A DNA stretch of 64,000 nucleotides, taken from contig NZ_CP012328.1 in assembly GCF_001262715.1 (NCBI RefSeq), forward strand, positions 1,054,001 through 1,118,000, written 5' to 3'. The DNA is from Spiroplasma turonicum. Its GTDB lineage: Bacteria > Bacillota_I > Bacilli_A > Mycoplasmatales > Mycoplasmataceae. Position numbers and translations under genes: made by a program. This document shows positions 46,839 to 57,355 of this stretch, one piece after another; position 1 is the first letter of the stretch, and the number at the start of each line of letters is the position of its first letter. Below the pieces are notes generated by a model, which was not told the origin of the DNA, made no database searches, and saw only the letters and a program-made list of their open reading frames with translations.

Positions 46839-47670
46839 GTCTTTTTTTCTTTAACTCCATTATGTAATTTATTCTTAAATTTTCTTGATAATCTCTTTCT
46901 TCCTTATTCAGTCTTTTAAGTTCTTTACCAATTTCAGTACCTTCAACTTCTCCAAAATTCAGTTTTCCTTCTAAAACATGGTTATACATTGAATAATTAT
47001 CTGGATTATTAATTCTTTCATCAAAGTAAAATATTTTATATCTTCTTGCTAAATCTGCTTCGAATATTGTAAATATTCCAAAACCAAAAATAATAACATA
47101 TATGCTTTGTATAATAATCATTCAAAAACTAGTGTAACTGTAGTTATTTTTTAAAGCATTATAATATCAATCTACAACATTGTTCTCGTCGATTGAACTT
47201 GAACTTCCCACTTCTCCAAAACTACCAAAATAAGGAATAGTATAATTGATTATATAAATTATTGAGCCAAACAATATTGGTCAAAATAAAAGATTAAAAG
47301 CAAGTACTGCTCTTTGATTTCAAGAATTCTTAGAAATAAATGGAAATGCTAAACCTAAAATAAAACATATTATTAATATTAAAATTGCACAAGGTATAAA
47401 AACTCATCAAGCAATATTATTATATGATTGCTCATAAACATGTCCTTTTTGGTAAACAATTAATGATAAACAAAATAAAAACAAACTTCTAATTCCTTGA
47501 TCATAAATTATTGCAAGTATAAACAAAGCCGGTGCTGCGAATGCAAAAACTAGCATTATTATCCTTGTTGTTGCTATGATGGTATTTAATATTATGTTGC
47601 TTGGACTATACTTTTTATACTTTAATTTTTCTAATACTTCCTTAGACTTTTTCATTTTTTGTTTTGCCAT
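46792..47670 (-). CDS. Uncharacterised membrane protein
   Basis: A 292-residue protein. After a basic start (KQKMKKSKEVLEKLKYKK) come about five membrane helices (for example TIIATTRIIMLVFAFAAPAL, FLFCLSLIVYQ, CAILILIICFILGLAF, IIIQSIYVIIFGFGIF), then a charged, Lys-rich cytosolic tail (ELKKKRHERKNAKKSKHNKK). AGGTGATG precedes the ATG. Its tail coding overlaps the metallopeptidase start. No family is recognised. Confidence 0.7.
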
Positions 47671-47697
47671 ATCATCACCTAAATATAATTTTACATT

Positions 47698-47740
47698 AAT
47701 AAAAAAGAAACTTCACTAAGTTATTTTTAGTAAAGTTTCT
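47698..47740 (-). terminator. Terminator-like hairpin inside the lepA-typA run
   Basis: A 14-bp stem (47706-47719 with 47727-47740, one G-U) followed by TTTTTT on the minus strand. It overlaps the stop codon of the 47739 gene and lies 36 nt before the next ATG, so downstream genes need read-through or their own promoter. Confidence 0.7.
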
Positions 47741-48602
47741 AATGTTTATTATCGTCATTTTCTACTCTTCTAGATATGTACTTAAAAGTACCTTTAGAAG
47801 TTTCTTTATCAGTGTTTCTAATGTTCCCATAACTGTCTAAATCACTAAAAGCTAATGGATCGTAAAAATCTATTGAAGATTCATCATCTTTGTGTTTCTC
47901 TTCTTTTTTTACTTCAATGGGAACTATTTTGTTTTCTACATTTTCATCATTTTTAAATATTTCATCAATTTTAATACCACTCAATTCACCAGTTTTTTCA
48001 ATTTCTTTTATTGCATCCTCATATGGCTTACTTAAGCCATTTCTCATACTATTAATTTTGTTAACAATATCATTTGGATCAACTGATTCAATTGGGTTAT
48101 AAACTGTATTTGTTGAATGGTCAAAGTTATCTTGCGGACTGTAATTTTGTAATGGTTGACTTGCAAAAGTCTGCTCACTTTTTGATAATGTAATATTAGA
48201 AGATATTTCTCCTAATGCAATATTAAATATATTTAAACATTGGGTAATTATTAGTAATGCTATTGTTGTATAAACTGAAAAGTTTCTAATTCATGTTAAT
48301 GAATATGGGTCTCATATTGAATTAGCTGCAGTTAAAGCAATTGATACTACACCAATTATTACAGTTAATATTGAAAATACTTTTTTTGACTCTTTTTTTA
48401 ATAAAATAGAGAGTAATGCGAATAACAAAAATAATCCTCCCATTACTGTATAAATGTATTTAAAATAACCTAATTTCATTGACGTATCAAAACTAAATTC
48501 TATATCTAATGTAGAATTCATTGTTAAAAAAGGTAATAAGAAAATCATAAATATACCAGTTGTAATAGATAATATAATGTTAAACACATTTAATTTTCTC
48601 AT
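47739..48602 (-). CDS. Uncharacterised four-helix membrane protein with acidic tail
   Basis: A 287-residue protein. Four helices lie within the first 130 residues (NIILSITTGIFMIFLLPFL, YTVMGGLFLLFALLSILL, VFSILTVIIGVVSIALTAA, TTIALLIITQCLNIFNIAL). A 150-residue polar, probably disordered tail follows (IVPIEVKKEEKHKDDESS). Two TGA-Trp codons occur. It is 60 nt downstream of lepA and may be cotranscribed with it. No family is recognised. Confidence 0.7.
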
Positions 48603-48662
48603 AATAATTCCCCTTTGTTTATATTATTTTACACTATTTTTAATTTATTTAAAAGTATTATA

Positions 48663-50465
48663 TTAGTCATCAATCTTTAACACAGCAATGAAAGCTTCTT
48701 GGGGAACTTCAACTGAACCTATAGCTTTCATTCTTTTTTTACCTTCTTTTTGTTTTTCTAATAATTTTTTCTTACGTGATATATCTCCACCATAACATTT
48801 AGCAAGAACGTTTTTTCTCATTGCTTTAATAGTTTCACGTGCTATTACTTTGCTTCCAATTGCTGCTTGTATTGGAACTTCAAAATTCTGTCTTGGTATT
48901 ATTTCTTTTAGTTTTTCAACTAAGTTTTTACCTCTATGGTATGCAAAATCTTTATGTACTATTGTTGATAAAGCGTCTACTAATTCTCCATTTAATAATA
49001 CATCCATTTTAACTAGTTTAGATTGTTTATATCCAATTAAATCATAATCAAATGATGCATAACCTTTAGATATAGACTTAAGTTTATTAAAGAAATCAAA
49101 AACTATTTCATTTAAAGGCATCTCATAAATTAATGTTCTTCTATTATCATCAACATATTCAATATCTAAATAATTACCTCTTTTATCTTGGCATAATCCC
49201 ATTAGATCTCCTAAATATTCGTCTGGAGTCATAATTGTAACTTTAACATATGGTTCTTCAATTATTTTTACTTTTTGAGGTTCTGGTAGTAAAGCTGGGT
49301 TATCAATTTCAATTATTTCATCATCAGTTTTAGTTATTTTATAAATAACAGAAGGAGCTGTTGCAATTAATGTTAAATCATATTCTCTTTCTAATCTTTC
49401 TTGTATAACATCCATATGGAGTAATCCCAAGAAACCACAACGAAATCCAAACCCTAAAGATTGTGAACTTTCTTGTTCATAAATTAAACTAGAGTCACTT
49501 AATGACACTTTTTCAAGAGCTTCTTTCAAGTCTTTATATTTAGCACTATCAACAGGATAAATACCACAATAAACCATTGGATTTAGTTTCTTATATCCAG
49601 GCAGTGGTTCAATGGCTGGGTTTTCCAATGAGGTAATAGTATCACCAACATGCACATCTTTAACAGTTTTAATTGATGCTGCAAGTCACCCTACTTCTCC
49701 AGCTTCTAAAAAGTCTTTTTTTACTTCATATGGATTTTTTATTACAAGTTCAGTTACTTCATATGTTGCATTTGACTGCATCATTTTAATAGATTGGCCT
49801 ACTTTTACTTTTCCAGAAAATATTCTTATTGATACCATTACTCCACGGTACTTATCATAATATGAATCAAATATAAGTGCTCTTAAACTTTCTTCATCAT
49901 TTGCTGTTTTTGGAGATGGTATATATTTAACAATCGCTTCTAAAACATCTTCAATATTCTTACCTGTTTTTGCACTAATTAATGGGGCTTCAGAACAATC
50001 AATTCCAATTACTTTTTCTATTTCCTCTTTAACTCTTTCAGGATCTGCTGCTGGTAAATCAATTTTATTAATAATCGGTATTATTTCTAGATTATTGTCA
50101 ATTGCCAAATATACATTTGCTAATGTTTGTGCTTCGATTCCTTGACTTGCATCAACTACTAATAAAGCACCTTCACATGCAGCCAAACTTCTTGATACTT
50201 CATAAGTAAAATCTACATGGCCTGGTGTGTCAATTAAATGAAATATATATTCTTCATTGTCCTTAGCTTCATATTTTAATTGAACAGAGTTTAGTTTAAT
50301 AGTTATACCTCGTTCTCTTTCAATATCCATAGAATCTAATAACTGCTCTTGCATATCTCTTTTTTGAACGCTGCCTGTCATTTCTAATATTCTATCAGCC
50401 AATGTTGATTTACCGTGATCAATATGGGCAATAATACTAAAGTTTCTAATTTTCTTTTTATCCAT
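48663..50465 (-). CDS. lepA: Elongation factor 4 (LepA)
   Basis: A 600-residue ribosome GTPase. G motifs [27 protein letters not shown] and [11 protein letters not shown]; then domain [25 protein letters not shown] (domain III), and the LepA-specific C-terminus [53 protein letters not shown] single TGA-Trp splits the frame. AAAGGAAAT precedes the ATG. It follows a DUF402 gene by 13 nt. Confidence 0.96.
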
Positions 50466-50478
50466 TTATTATTTCCTT

Positions 50479-51000
50479 TTATTTTTTACTATCTTCTCAG
50501 ACTTTTTTAACATAGTCATGATTAAAAACTCCATCATTACTTTTAATAAGTTTTTTTAAATAATCAATACTCTCTCATACTTTCTCAACAATTTCTCTTG
50601 AATAACTTCAATTAATTCTATTTCTATTAAACTCTCTTAAATCTAATATTTTATAACTTAAATCATTAAAAACTTTTAAATCCAAATCATAATCAATATA
50701 CTTAATAGTATTATCTTCTAATAAAAATGGTGAAGCAATATTACAATAATAATGTATAGCATCTTTTTTAAACATACATATAATATTAAATCATTGATTA
50801 GGATAAAAAAATCAAATTGCAGGTTCAGTTGTTTTTCACTTTCTACCATTAAATTCAGTTATCAAAACTTCTTCATTAATAACTATTAATGACTCATCAT
50901 TTGATAACCTTGATATTCTAACATTCTCTCATGCTCTATATAAATTCCCATTGTGCTTATAAGCATGAACAGTTGACACTTTTTGCTTATTGGAATTCAA
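50479..51000 (-). CDS. DUF402 protein, probable nucleotide phosphatase
   Basis: A 173-residue protein matching the DUF402/YgaC fold family: KVSTVHAYKHNGNLYRAWEN at the N-terminus, WFFYPNQWFNIICMF, YYCNIASPF, IKYIDYDLDLKVF (conserved metal-binding Asp pair) and a C-terminal helical region. Bacillus members hydrolyse nucleoside tri- and diphosphates; that role here is inferred. There is no suitable ATG; GAGGTAATTATT precedes a TTG at 51000, which I take as start. Many TGA-Trp codons hide the frame. Divergent from fic, upstream of lepA. Confidence 0.75.
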
Positions 51001-51100
51001 AATAATTACCTCGTTTTTCTTATCAACAATATTCTTACCATTTAATTATATAATACATTGCACACAACCATAATTTAAAATTAAAACTATAATGTTGTTG

Positions 51101-51106
51101 TATAAT
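51101..51106 (+). promoter_or_regulatory. -10 box of fic, suggesting a leaderless mRNA
   Basis: TATAAT at 51101-51106 lies 7 nt before the fic ATG, and no ribosome-binding site precedes that ATG. A second TATAAT at 51088-51093 would give a leader of about 14 nt. Neither has a good -35. Confidence 0.45.
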
Positions 51107-51113
51107 AATTTAA

Positions 51114-52193
51114 ATGAAAGACTTAACGCTTTACAAAATAAGAGATATTGAATTTAACCCTGATGATTTTATAGAACAATCAAAAATTATTAAGGAAAAA
51201 TTTGATATATATAATAAGCACATTGAGTTTTGCCCTTTTGATACTCATTTTTTAATTATGCAAATGTTAAAATACGAAGCAAGAAATTCAAATTTAATTG
51301 AAGGAATCTATACTAGTAATATCGATATTCTTGCAAGTGATGATCCAACAAGTAAAAAAATAACTAATTATTTAAGAAGTTTAAAGACTGCAATAAAAGA
51401 CTTTCAAAAAGTAAATATTTTTACCAAAAAGAGTATTTTAGATATTCATAAAAATTTATTTGATAATATCATTTCAACAGATGCAATAAATGCTACCCCT
51501 GGTCAGTGAAGAATTAGAAATGCAAAAATTGCAAATCACACTCCACCTAATCCCCTTTATATTGATGAATATATTGATGATTATATAGAATGATTAAATG
51601 ATGACTCAATTTGAGCTGATTTACCTTTGCAAGTAAAAGGACCAATAAAAGTCGCTATAGCTCATGCATACTTTGAAAAAATACATCCATTTTCTGATGG
51701 TAATGGAAGAGTTGGTAGAATCCTAATTAATTTAATTATAAATTCATTTGGTTTATCAAACAATTCTTGTTTCTTTTTATCAAAATCAATATTAGAAAAT
51801 CAATTTGAATATTATGTGCAATTAGAAAAAATTGATAGCAACACAAATTATAAAGATTGAATAAAGTTTTTTTTAAATCTAATAATACAACAACTTGATA
51901 TAAATATAGATGTTATAAAAAAATGTATAAATTTATTATTAGATTTTAAAAATGATTCATTATTAGAATCAAATTTAGAAAAGAGATTATTAAAAACTAA
52001 AATAATAAAATTTATTGCTAAATATCCTATATTCACTTATACAAAACTAGAAAAATCAATTTTAAATAATGAAGAAATAAGTATAGATTTAATTAAAACT
52101 TGTTTTGATGAATTGTCAAAAAAATTTAGTATCAAACAACTTAAAGGTACTTCATTTTTAGAATTTGTTGATTTTACAAATATTATTGTTTAA
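51114..52193 (+). CDS. Fic-family AMPylating protein, class II
   Basis: A 359-residue protein. The Fic core holds HPFSDGNGRVGR (catalytic H191), matching HxFx(D/E)GNGRxxR, which transfers AMP from ATP to a target hydroxyl. An N-terminal inhibitory helix with S59-N-L-I-E63-G64 fits the class II pattern (S/T)xxxE(G/N), so activity is self-restrained. The substrate-flap part includes TPGQWRIRN. The C-terminal 110 residues look like a winged helix (YTKLEKSILNNEEISIDLIKTCFDEL). Four TGA-Trp codons. Start by -10 distance; no ribosome-binding site. Its stop abuts the stop of the convergent SDR gene. Confidence 0.88.
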
Positions 52194-53024
52194 TTAAATT
52201 AACTTACTTTTTTGAAATTTATAAACATTATTTAATATAGTTTTGTCCCCAAATATTTTAGTACATTTACGTAAAAGTTTATTTTTAGCACCTAATATAA
52301 TATAATTTTTGTTTTTTGTTTTTAATGCTTTATAAAGACTTTTTCTTGAATATTTTTTTAAGTCCATTGTTTTAACTTTTATATCTTTTTTATTTTTTGA
52401 AACTTTTTTATCAATACTTGTTTTTCAAAACTCAGTTTTTAATGGCCCTGGACAAATTGTGACAACACGAACTTTTGATTTGTTTTTTTTAAGTTCAGTA
52501 TTAACAGATTGTCCTAAACTTAATACGTATGCTTTTGTAGCATAGTATGTCGAATATAAAGGACCTCCTGGTGAAAAAGACGCCATGCTTGCAATATTTA
52601 TTATTCTTCCATAATTATTAATGTTAAATATTTCGACAAACTTTTTAGTTAAAATATGTAAAGCTTTAATATTTAAATCAATCATGTTTAATTCTTTTTC
52701 TAAATTCACTTCACTAAATAATCCATATAAACCAAATCCAGCATTATTTATTATTGTAGAGATTTTATAATCTTTTATTTCGTGTAATAATTCAAAAACC
52801 TCTGATTCAACACTCAGATCATAACTAAATATTATTAAATTAGATTCTACAATATTATTATCTTTTTTAAATTTTTTTAGGCTTTCTGTAGAACGTGAAA
52901 CACAAATTAATGGTATTCCTAATTGAGATAAAAAATTAACAAATTCAAATCCTAATCCTTTGCTTGCTCCTGTAATTAAAATGTAATCTTGTTTATTAAT
53001 TCATTTTATTTTATTTATATTCAT
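52194..53024 (-). CDS. Short-chain dehydrogenase/reductase
   Basis: A 276-residue SDR. Nucleotide site TGASKGLG (classical TGxxxGxG), NNAGFGLYG, catalytic Ser in IASMASFSPGG and YYATKAY (YxxxK), then PGPLKTEFW. The substrate is unknown. The C-terminal 60 residues are Lys-rich. The ATG is one base after the proS stop, so it is cotranslated with proS. It converges on fic with no gap. Confidence 0.88.
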
Positions 53025-53025
53025 A

Positions 53026-54450
53026 TTAATAAGACCTAGCAAAGTATGTATTCATTTTAGCGTTTGAATTACAATTAAAGCATTTTGTATTGGTTTGAAC
53101 ATTAAAGTCTTTTATACATCTTGAAACAGTAGATGTTTTTAGTTTAACTTCATCTTCACAACTAACCTCTCCACAAAAAGGAACCAATACAAATCCAGGA
53201 GTATTTTTAATTATAGAATCATACTCTTCAAGAGTAGTAGCTGAAAATAATTTAGTTTCTAAATTTTTAATAGCCCTATTTTTAAGTTGGATATCATAAT
53301 CTTTAAAAAACTTATCAACTTCATTAACTAAATCAGTTAATTTTATTTTTATTTTATTGTTGCTTATTCTATCAGACAAAACAACATTACCGTCAGCAAT
53401 ATCTCTTGGTCCGACTTCTATACGTAATGGAATGCCTTGAATTTCTGATTCAGACATTTTATATCCAAAAGTTTTATCCGAAAAATCAATTTCTATTCTG
53501 TATTTATCATTAAGTTCATTAAATATACTTTCTGATTGTTGAATAATTGATTCAGAGTTGTTAACTGGTATTATTGAAATTTGTATTGGAGCTATTTTAC
53601 TTGGAAGTATCATACCATTATCATCACCGTGAGTCATTATCAATGCACCAATTAATCTAGTAGATACACCTCAGCTCGATGAATATGCATATTCTTCTTT
53701 TTGTTCCTTATTTTGAAATTTAATGTTAAAGGCTTTTGCAAATTCATTATCAAAAAAATGACTTGTTCCACTTTGTAAAGCTTGACCATCATACATAATA
53801 GATTCTATTGTATATGTTTCTTTAGCTCCAGCAAACTTTTCATGATCTGTTTTCAAACCACTTAAAACTGGTACTAATAAAATATCTTCAACAAAAGATT
53901 TGTATACCTCTAATATATCAAGAGTCATATTTCGTGCTTCTTCACTTGATGAATGAAAAGTGTGACCTTCCTGCCATAAAAATTCACTACTTCTAAGGAA
54001 TGGTCTAGTAGTTTTTTCTCATCTTAGAACATTTACTCATTGATTATATTTAATTGGTAAATCTCTGTAAGATTTGATTTCATTAGATAAAAAGTCTGCA
54101 ATTAAAACTTCACTTGTTGGTCTAATGAAAAGTTTTTCTGATAACTCCTTATTTCCAACCATAGTAATAGTTGCAAGTTCAGGCGCAAAACCTTCAATAT
54201 GTTTTTTTTCTTTCATGAATAGTGATTCTGGAATTAAAAGTGGGAAATAAACATTTTTAACTCCCTTATCTTTGAAGTTTTTGTCAAGTATTGATTGCAT
54301 CATTTCTCATATTGCATATCCATTTGGTTTTAGTATCATTGTTCCTTTTACTTGACCATATTCCATAAGTTTTGCATTTTTTACAACATCCGTATATCAT
54401 TTTGCAAAATCTGTATCTCTAGAAGTAATTTTTTCTAATTTTTGAGCCAT
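53026..54450 (-). CDS. proS: Prolyl-tRNA synthetase, archaeal/eukaryotic type
   Basis: A 474-residue class II synthetase of the shorter type without the bacterial editing insert. It has [45 protein letters not shown] (motif 2 region), GTSHFF, MTHGDDNGMILP, the anticodon domain from APIQISIIPV, and a C-terminal zinc-type segment (CGEVSCEDEVK, CFNCNSNA) ending in Tyr. AAAAAGGA precedes the ATG, which overlaps the previous stop by one base (TAATG). Confidence 0.95.
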
Positions 54451-55040
54451 TATTTTTTTTCCTTTTTATCTATATTGCCAGATTCACCATAAAATACATC
54501 AATATCAATATCATTTGCATCAACGAATGTTTGTATTCTTTTTAAGTTAGATTTATCTTTTATCATTATATATTCAATAGCTTCTACTGGTATTGTTTCA
54601 TAAACATAAATTATTTTCTTAGTACTATCATACGCTCAATCATTTTTAGATAAATCTGCAAGTTTATAAGGATTAATTCCTATTACAGAGATTCTTTCAA
54701 CATCAACATTAGAGTTAGTTGCTCATTTTCAAAAATGGGCTCTAGTTGATGTTTCAAATTCTAAACCAATAGATTCTTTATGTTCTAAATATGTTCAAAC
54801 TATATACTCTTCATTATTGCCAACTATTTTTTCTTTAACTAATTGGATACCGTTTTCTAAAATAATTAAAAGATTATTTACATCTGTATAAAAGAATAAA
54901 TTATCTATATTTTTGTTTTTAATTATTTGTAATATCTTTTTTTGTTCAGATTTAGAAGCAAAAATTTTTTTAAATAAACCTTTTTTTGGTTTACTTTCTG
55001 ATAAATCCACTTTAGTTATTTTTTCTTTATTTTTAGCCAT
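54450..55040 (-). CDS. Uncharacterised protein translationally coupled to proS
   Basis: A 196-residue soluble protein. After a basic N-terminal 35 residues comes LFFYTDVNNLLIILENGIQLV, then WTYLEHKESIGLEFETSTRAHFW and YVYETIPVEAIEYIMI. The opening pattern (a Tyr/Thr, then nLxxIlenGI) recalls DarT-type ADP-ribosyltransferase folds, but I see no confirming catalytic set, so this is only a hint. AGGTGG precedes the ATG at 55040. The stop overlaps the proS start. Many TGA-Trp codons occur. Confidence 0.6.
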
Positions 55041-55072
55041 AATTACCACCTATTTATACAAAATATATTTTA

Positions 55073-55102
55073 ACAAAAAAAAGCAAACTATAATAAGTTT
55101 GC
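55073..55102 (-). terminator. Terminator of tRNA-Ser
   Basis: Stem GCAAACT (55083-55089) with AGTTTGC (55096-55102), 6-nt loop, then eight or more T on the minus strand, 16 nt after the tRNA 3' end. Confidence 0.8.
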
Positions 55103-55117
55103 CTAATATTTCTTAAA

Positions 55118-55208
55118 TGGCGGATTGAGAGAGACTCGAACTCTCGCGCCGGTTGCCCGACCTAACACCTTAGCAGGGTGCCCTCTTCACCAACTTGAGT
55201 ATCAATCC
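55118..55208 (-). tRNA. tRNA-Ser(GCU) with encoded CCA
   Basis: The minus strand folds as a class II tRNA. Acceptor stem GGATTGA/TCAATCC, discriminator G, encoded CCA (55118-55120), D-arm, anticodon stem CACC/GGTG with loop CTGCTAA giving anticodon GCU, a long variable arm (GTCGGGCAACCGGC) and T-loop GTTCGAGTC. 91 nt with CCA. It reads AGU/AGC serine codons and is charged by SerRS (5.8 kb). Confidence 0.96.
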
Positions 55209-55218
55209 ATACAAAGAG

Positions 55219-55247
55219 ATTATAGCAAATATTAATTAGTTTTTTAA
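55219..55247 (-). promoter_or_regulatory. Promoter of tRNA-Ser
   Basis: Minus strand TTAAAA (55242-55247), 17-nt spacer and an extended -10 TTTGCTATAAT (TATAAT at 55219-55224, TG one base upstream). The predicted start is about 5 nt before the mature tRNA. Confidence 0.65.
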
Positions 55248-55292
55248 GACTTTTAAAAATATAAAGTATTTTATTATTTAGTAATAAATAGT

Positions 55293-55859
55293 CTAAATAT
55301 AATGTTTTATATATAAAGGATTAACTTCATCTATTGAATTTGCTAATTTAAAAAAGGGTTTAAGGTTTATATAATTTTTAACATAATCAATATTTTCATA
55401 ATCTTTTATTATGTCATAATCTTTAAATGATTTTTTAAATTCTTCTAGAACTTCACTTGTTAATAATTGATCTACTATTATATTTTTTGCTTTATCATAA
55501 ACTCCAACGTAATATTTATTACCCTTTGCATCAATTATACTTAAGCTTTTTCCAAATCCAGCTTGAAATGCTAATGAAGATATCATATATACGTTTATGT
55601 TATTATTAAATGTTTTTATGGTTTTTGTAAATGTTACACCAAGTCTAACTCCAGTATAACTTCCTGGTCCTATAGTAATGTAGAAACTTTCAATTAAGCT
55701 AATATCTATTTTATTTTTTACTAAAAAACTATCAATAGTTTCAATTAATATGTCACTAATTCTATTTTGATTATCTAATACTAAATAATCTATAACATTA
55801 TCATTATTTTCTAAAATTAATAATAGTTTATTATTTGTTGTATCAATAAATAAATTCAT
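55293..55859 (-). CDS. tsaB: tRNA t6A synthesis protein TsaB
   Basis: A 188-residue protein of the ASKHA fold: MNLFIDTTNNKLLLILEN, the signature IGPGSYTGVRLGVTF, and SSLAFQAGF. It forms the TsaB-TsaD-TsaE complex that transfers threonylcarbamoyl to A37 of ANN-decoding tRNAs. The ATG is one base past the tsaE stop. Shorter than in many bacteria, typical for mollicutes. Confidence 0.92.
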   Translation of the reverse strand: MNLFIDTTNNKLLLILENNDNVIDYLVLDNQNRISDILIETIDSFLVKNKIDISLIESFYITIGPGSYTGVRLGVTFTKTIKTFNNNINVYMISSLAFQAGFGKSLSIIDAKGNKYYVGVYDKAKNIIVDQLLTSEVLEEFKKSFKDYDIIKDYENIDYVKNYINLKPFFKLANSIDEVNPLYIKHYI

Positions 55860-55860
55860 T

Positions 55861-56280
55861 TTAACCTTCTTCTATTATATACATTCTACTATCATTATCT
55901 ATTATTAGTATATTGATTTTTATAACTTTAAAATATTCTTTAAAATCTATATTTAAGTTTTCTGGTCATTCCACTAAATTAAAACTATTTATCATTTCTT
56001 CTAAAAATGGTTCAGCATCATCGTTTGTAGTTAATCTATATGCATCTAAATGATTAATTTTAAACCCATTTAACTCATATTGATTCATAATTGTAAATGT
56101 TGGTGAAGTAACTAATTCTTTTACTCCTAACTCATATAAAAAGTTCTTTACGAATGTAGTTTTACCTGAACCCATTTCTCCACATAATAAAAAAACAATA
56201 TTTTCTTTAAAATATTGTGTTAGGTCGTTAATAACACATTTCATATTATTTAAATTAGTAGTATATTTTTTTTCAAACAT
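55861..56280 (-). CDS. tsaE: tRNA t6A synthesis ATPase TsaE
   Basis: A 139-residue P-loop protein: LCGEMGSGKTTFVKNFL (Walker A), ELVTSPTFTIMNQYE, INHLDAYRL and WPENL from a TGA-Trp, all TsaE marks. It drives the t6A complex together with TsaB; TsaC is at 3.4 kb. I use the ATG at 56280 (MFEKKYTTN) since upstream residues run into the divergent reductase gene. No ribosome-binding site precedes it, so the mRNA may be leaderless. Confidence 0.9.
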
Positions 56281-56287
56281 ATATATA

Positions 56288-56296
56288 TGATATAAT
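56288..56296 (+). promoter_or_regulatory. Extended -10 promoter of the reductase gene
   Basis: TGATATAAT, an extended -10, ends 15 nt before the GTGAGG ribosome-binding site. It starts only 8 nt from the divergent tsaE ATG, so the two promoters must overlap. Confidence 0.6.
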
Positions 56297-56320
56297 GATT
56301 TTACTAAAATGTGAGGTAAT

Positions 56321-57295
56321 ATGGTTAAAGATTTATTAATTGTTGGTTGTGGTCCAACTGGTTTGTATGCGTGAAAAATAGCAAATAACTTTAACTTAAC
56401 TGGTGATATTATTGACATTAATAATACTTATGGTGGTCAAGTTACTTTAATGTATCCTGATAAAGATATATATAATTTACCTGCTATTAAATCAATCAAA
56501 GGTAAAGATGCAGTAAAAGAAATGTATGATTCAATTGATCATACAATAGAATCTTTTAATGAACATTTTAATACATTTATCAAAGATATTATTGTATTAA
56601 ATGATAATAATCAAAATATGTTTAAAGTTACATTTTCAAATGACCAAACTTTTACATATAAAACAATTTTATTTACTGATGGAATGGGAACATATACTCC
56701 AATAACTCTTTTAGAAAAAAACTATAAAAATATTTATTATAAAATTGAAAATTTAAATGATTTTAAAAACATTAATGTAGTTGTATTTGGTGGTGGTGAT
56801 TCTGCAATTGATAATGCAAACATATTATCAGAAGTAGCTAACTCGGTTAAATTAATACATCGTAGAGATGAATTTAGAACTCTTCAAGGTGATATAAAAA
56901 ACACAATCAATAAAAATATAGAAATTCTAACTCCTTTTATATTTGATGAAGTTATTAATGAAAATAACAATAATATAACTAAATTCAAAGTTAAAAATGT
57001 AAATGATGAAAAGATAAATAAAGAAATAGAAGTTGATAAACTAGTTGTTTACTTTGGTTCAAAAATTAAACATTTAGCTTATGATGGCTTAGAATTAATT
57101 AAAGGAAACTTGGACCGTATAATAGTAAATCAAAAAATGGAAGCATCCTTGCAAGGAATTTATGCAGCTGGTGATTGTTGTGATTATGATGGTAAAATCA
57201 GAAATCTAGTATCGTGTGTTTATGAAGCATTAACCGCAATTGTAAATATTGATAAAAAATTAAAAAATAAAAAGTTGCTTAATAAAGGATGATAA
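56321..57295 (+). CDS. Ferredoxin/flavodoxin-NADP reductase-like flavoprotein (TrxB fold)
   Basis: A 324-residue two-domain flavoprotein. FAD site LLIVGCGPTGLYA, YGGQVTLMYPDKDIYNLPA, NADP site VVVFGGGDSAIDNA with HRRDEFR, and the FAD-binding C-terminal IYAAGDCCDYDGKIRNLVSCVYEAL. The CxxC redox pair of thioredoxin reductase is absent from the middle, so it fits the YumC-type ferredoxin/flavodoxin-NADP reductases. GTGAGG precedes the ATG. It ends Gly-Trp(TGA)-stop. A strong terminator follows. Confidence 0.88.
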
Positions 57296-57297
57296 AA

Positions 57298-57335
57298 AAA
57301 CAATTATGTTGAATTAAACATAATTGTTTTTTTTA
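57298..57335 (+). terminator. Terminator of the reductase gene
   Basis: A perfect 13-bp stem (AAACAATTATGTT at 57298-57310 with 57317-57329) followed by a T-run, starting 3 nt after the stop codon. Confidence 0.9.
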
Positions 57336-57355
57336 TATTTATATAATCTACTTTA

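Noticed and set aside
56321-57295. Thioredoxin reductase
   Set aside because: The TrxB fold is clear, but the redox CxxC pair is absent; the CC in AAGDCCDYD is at the FAD-binding end and not spaced as CxxC.
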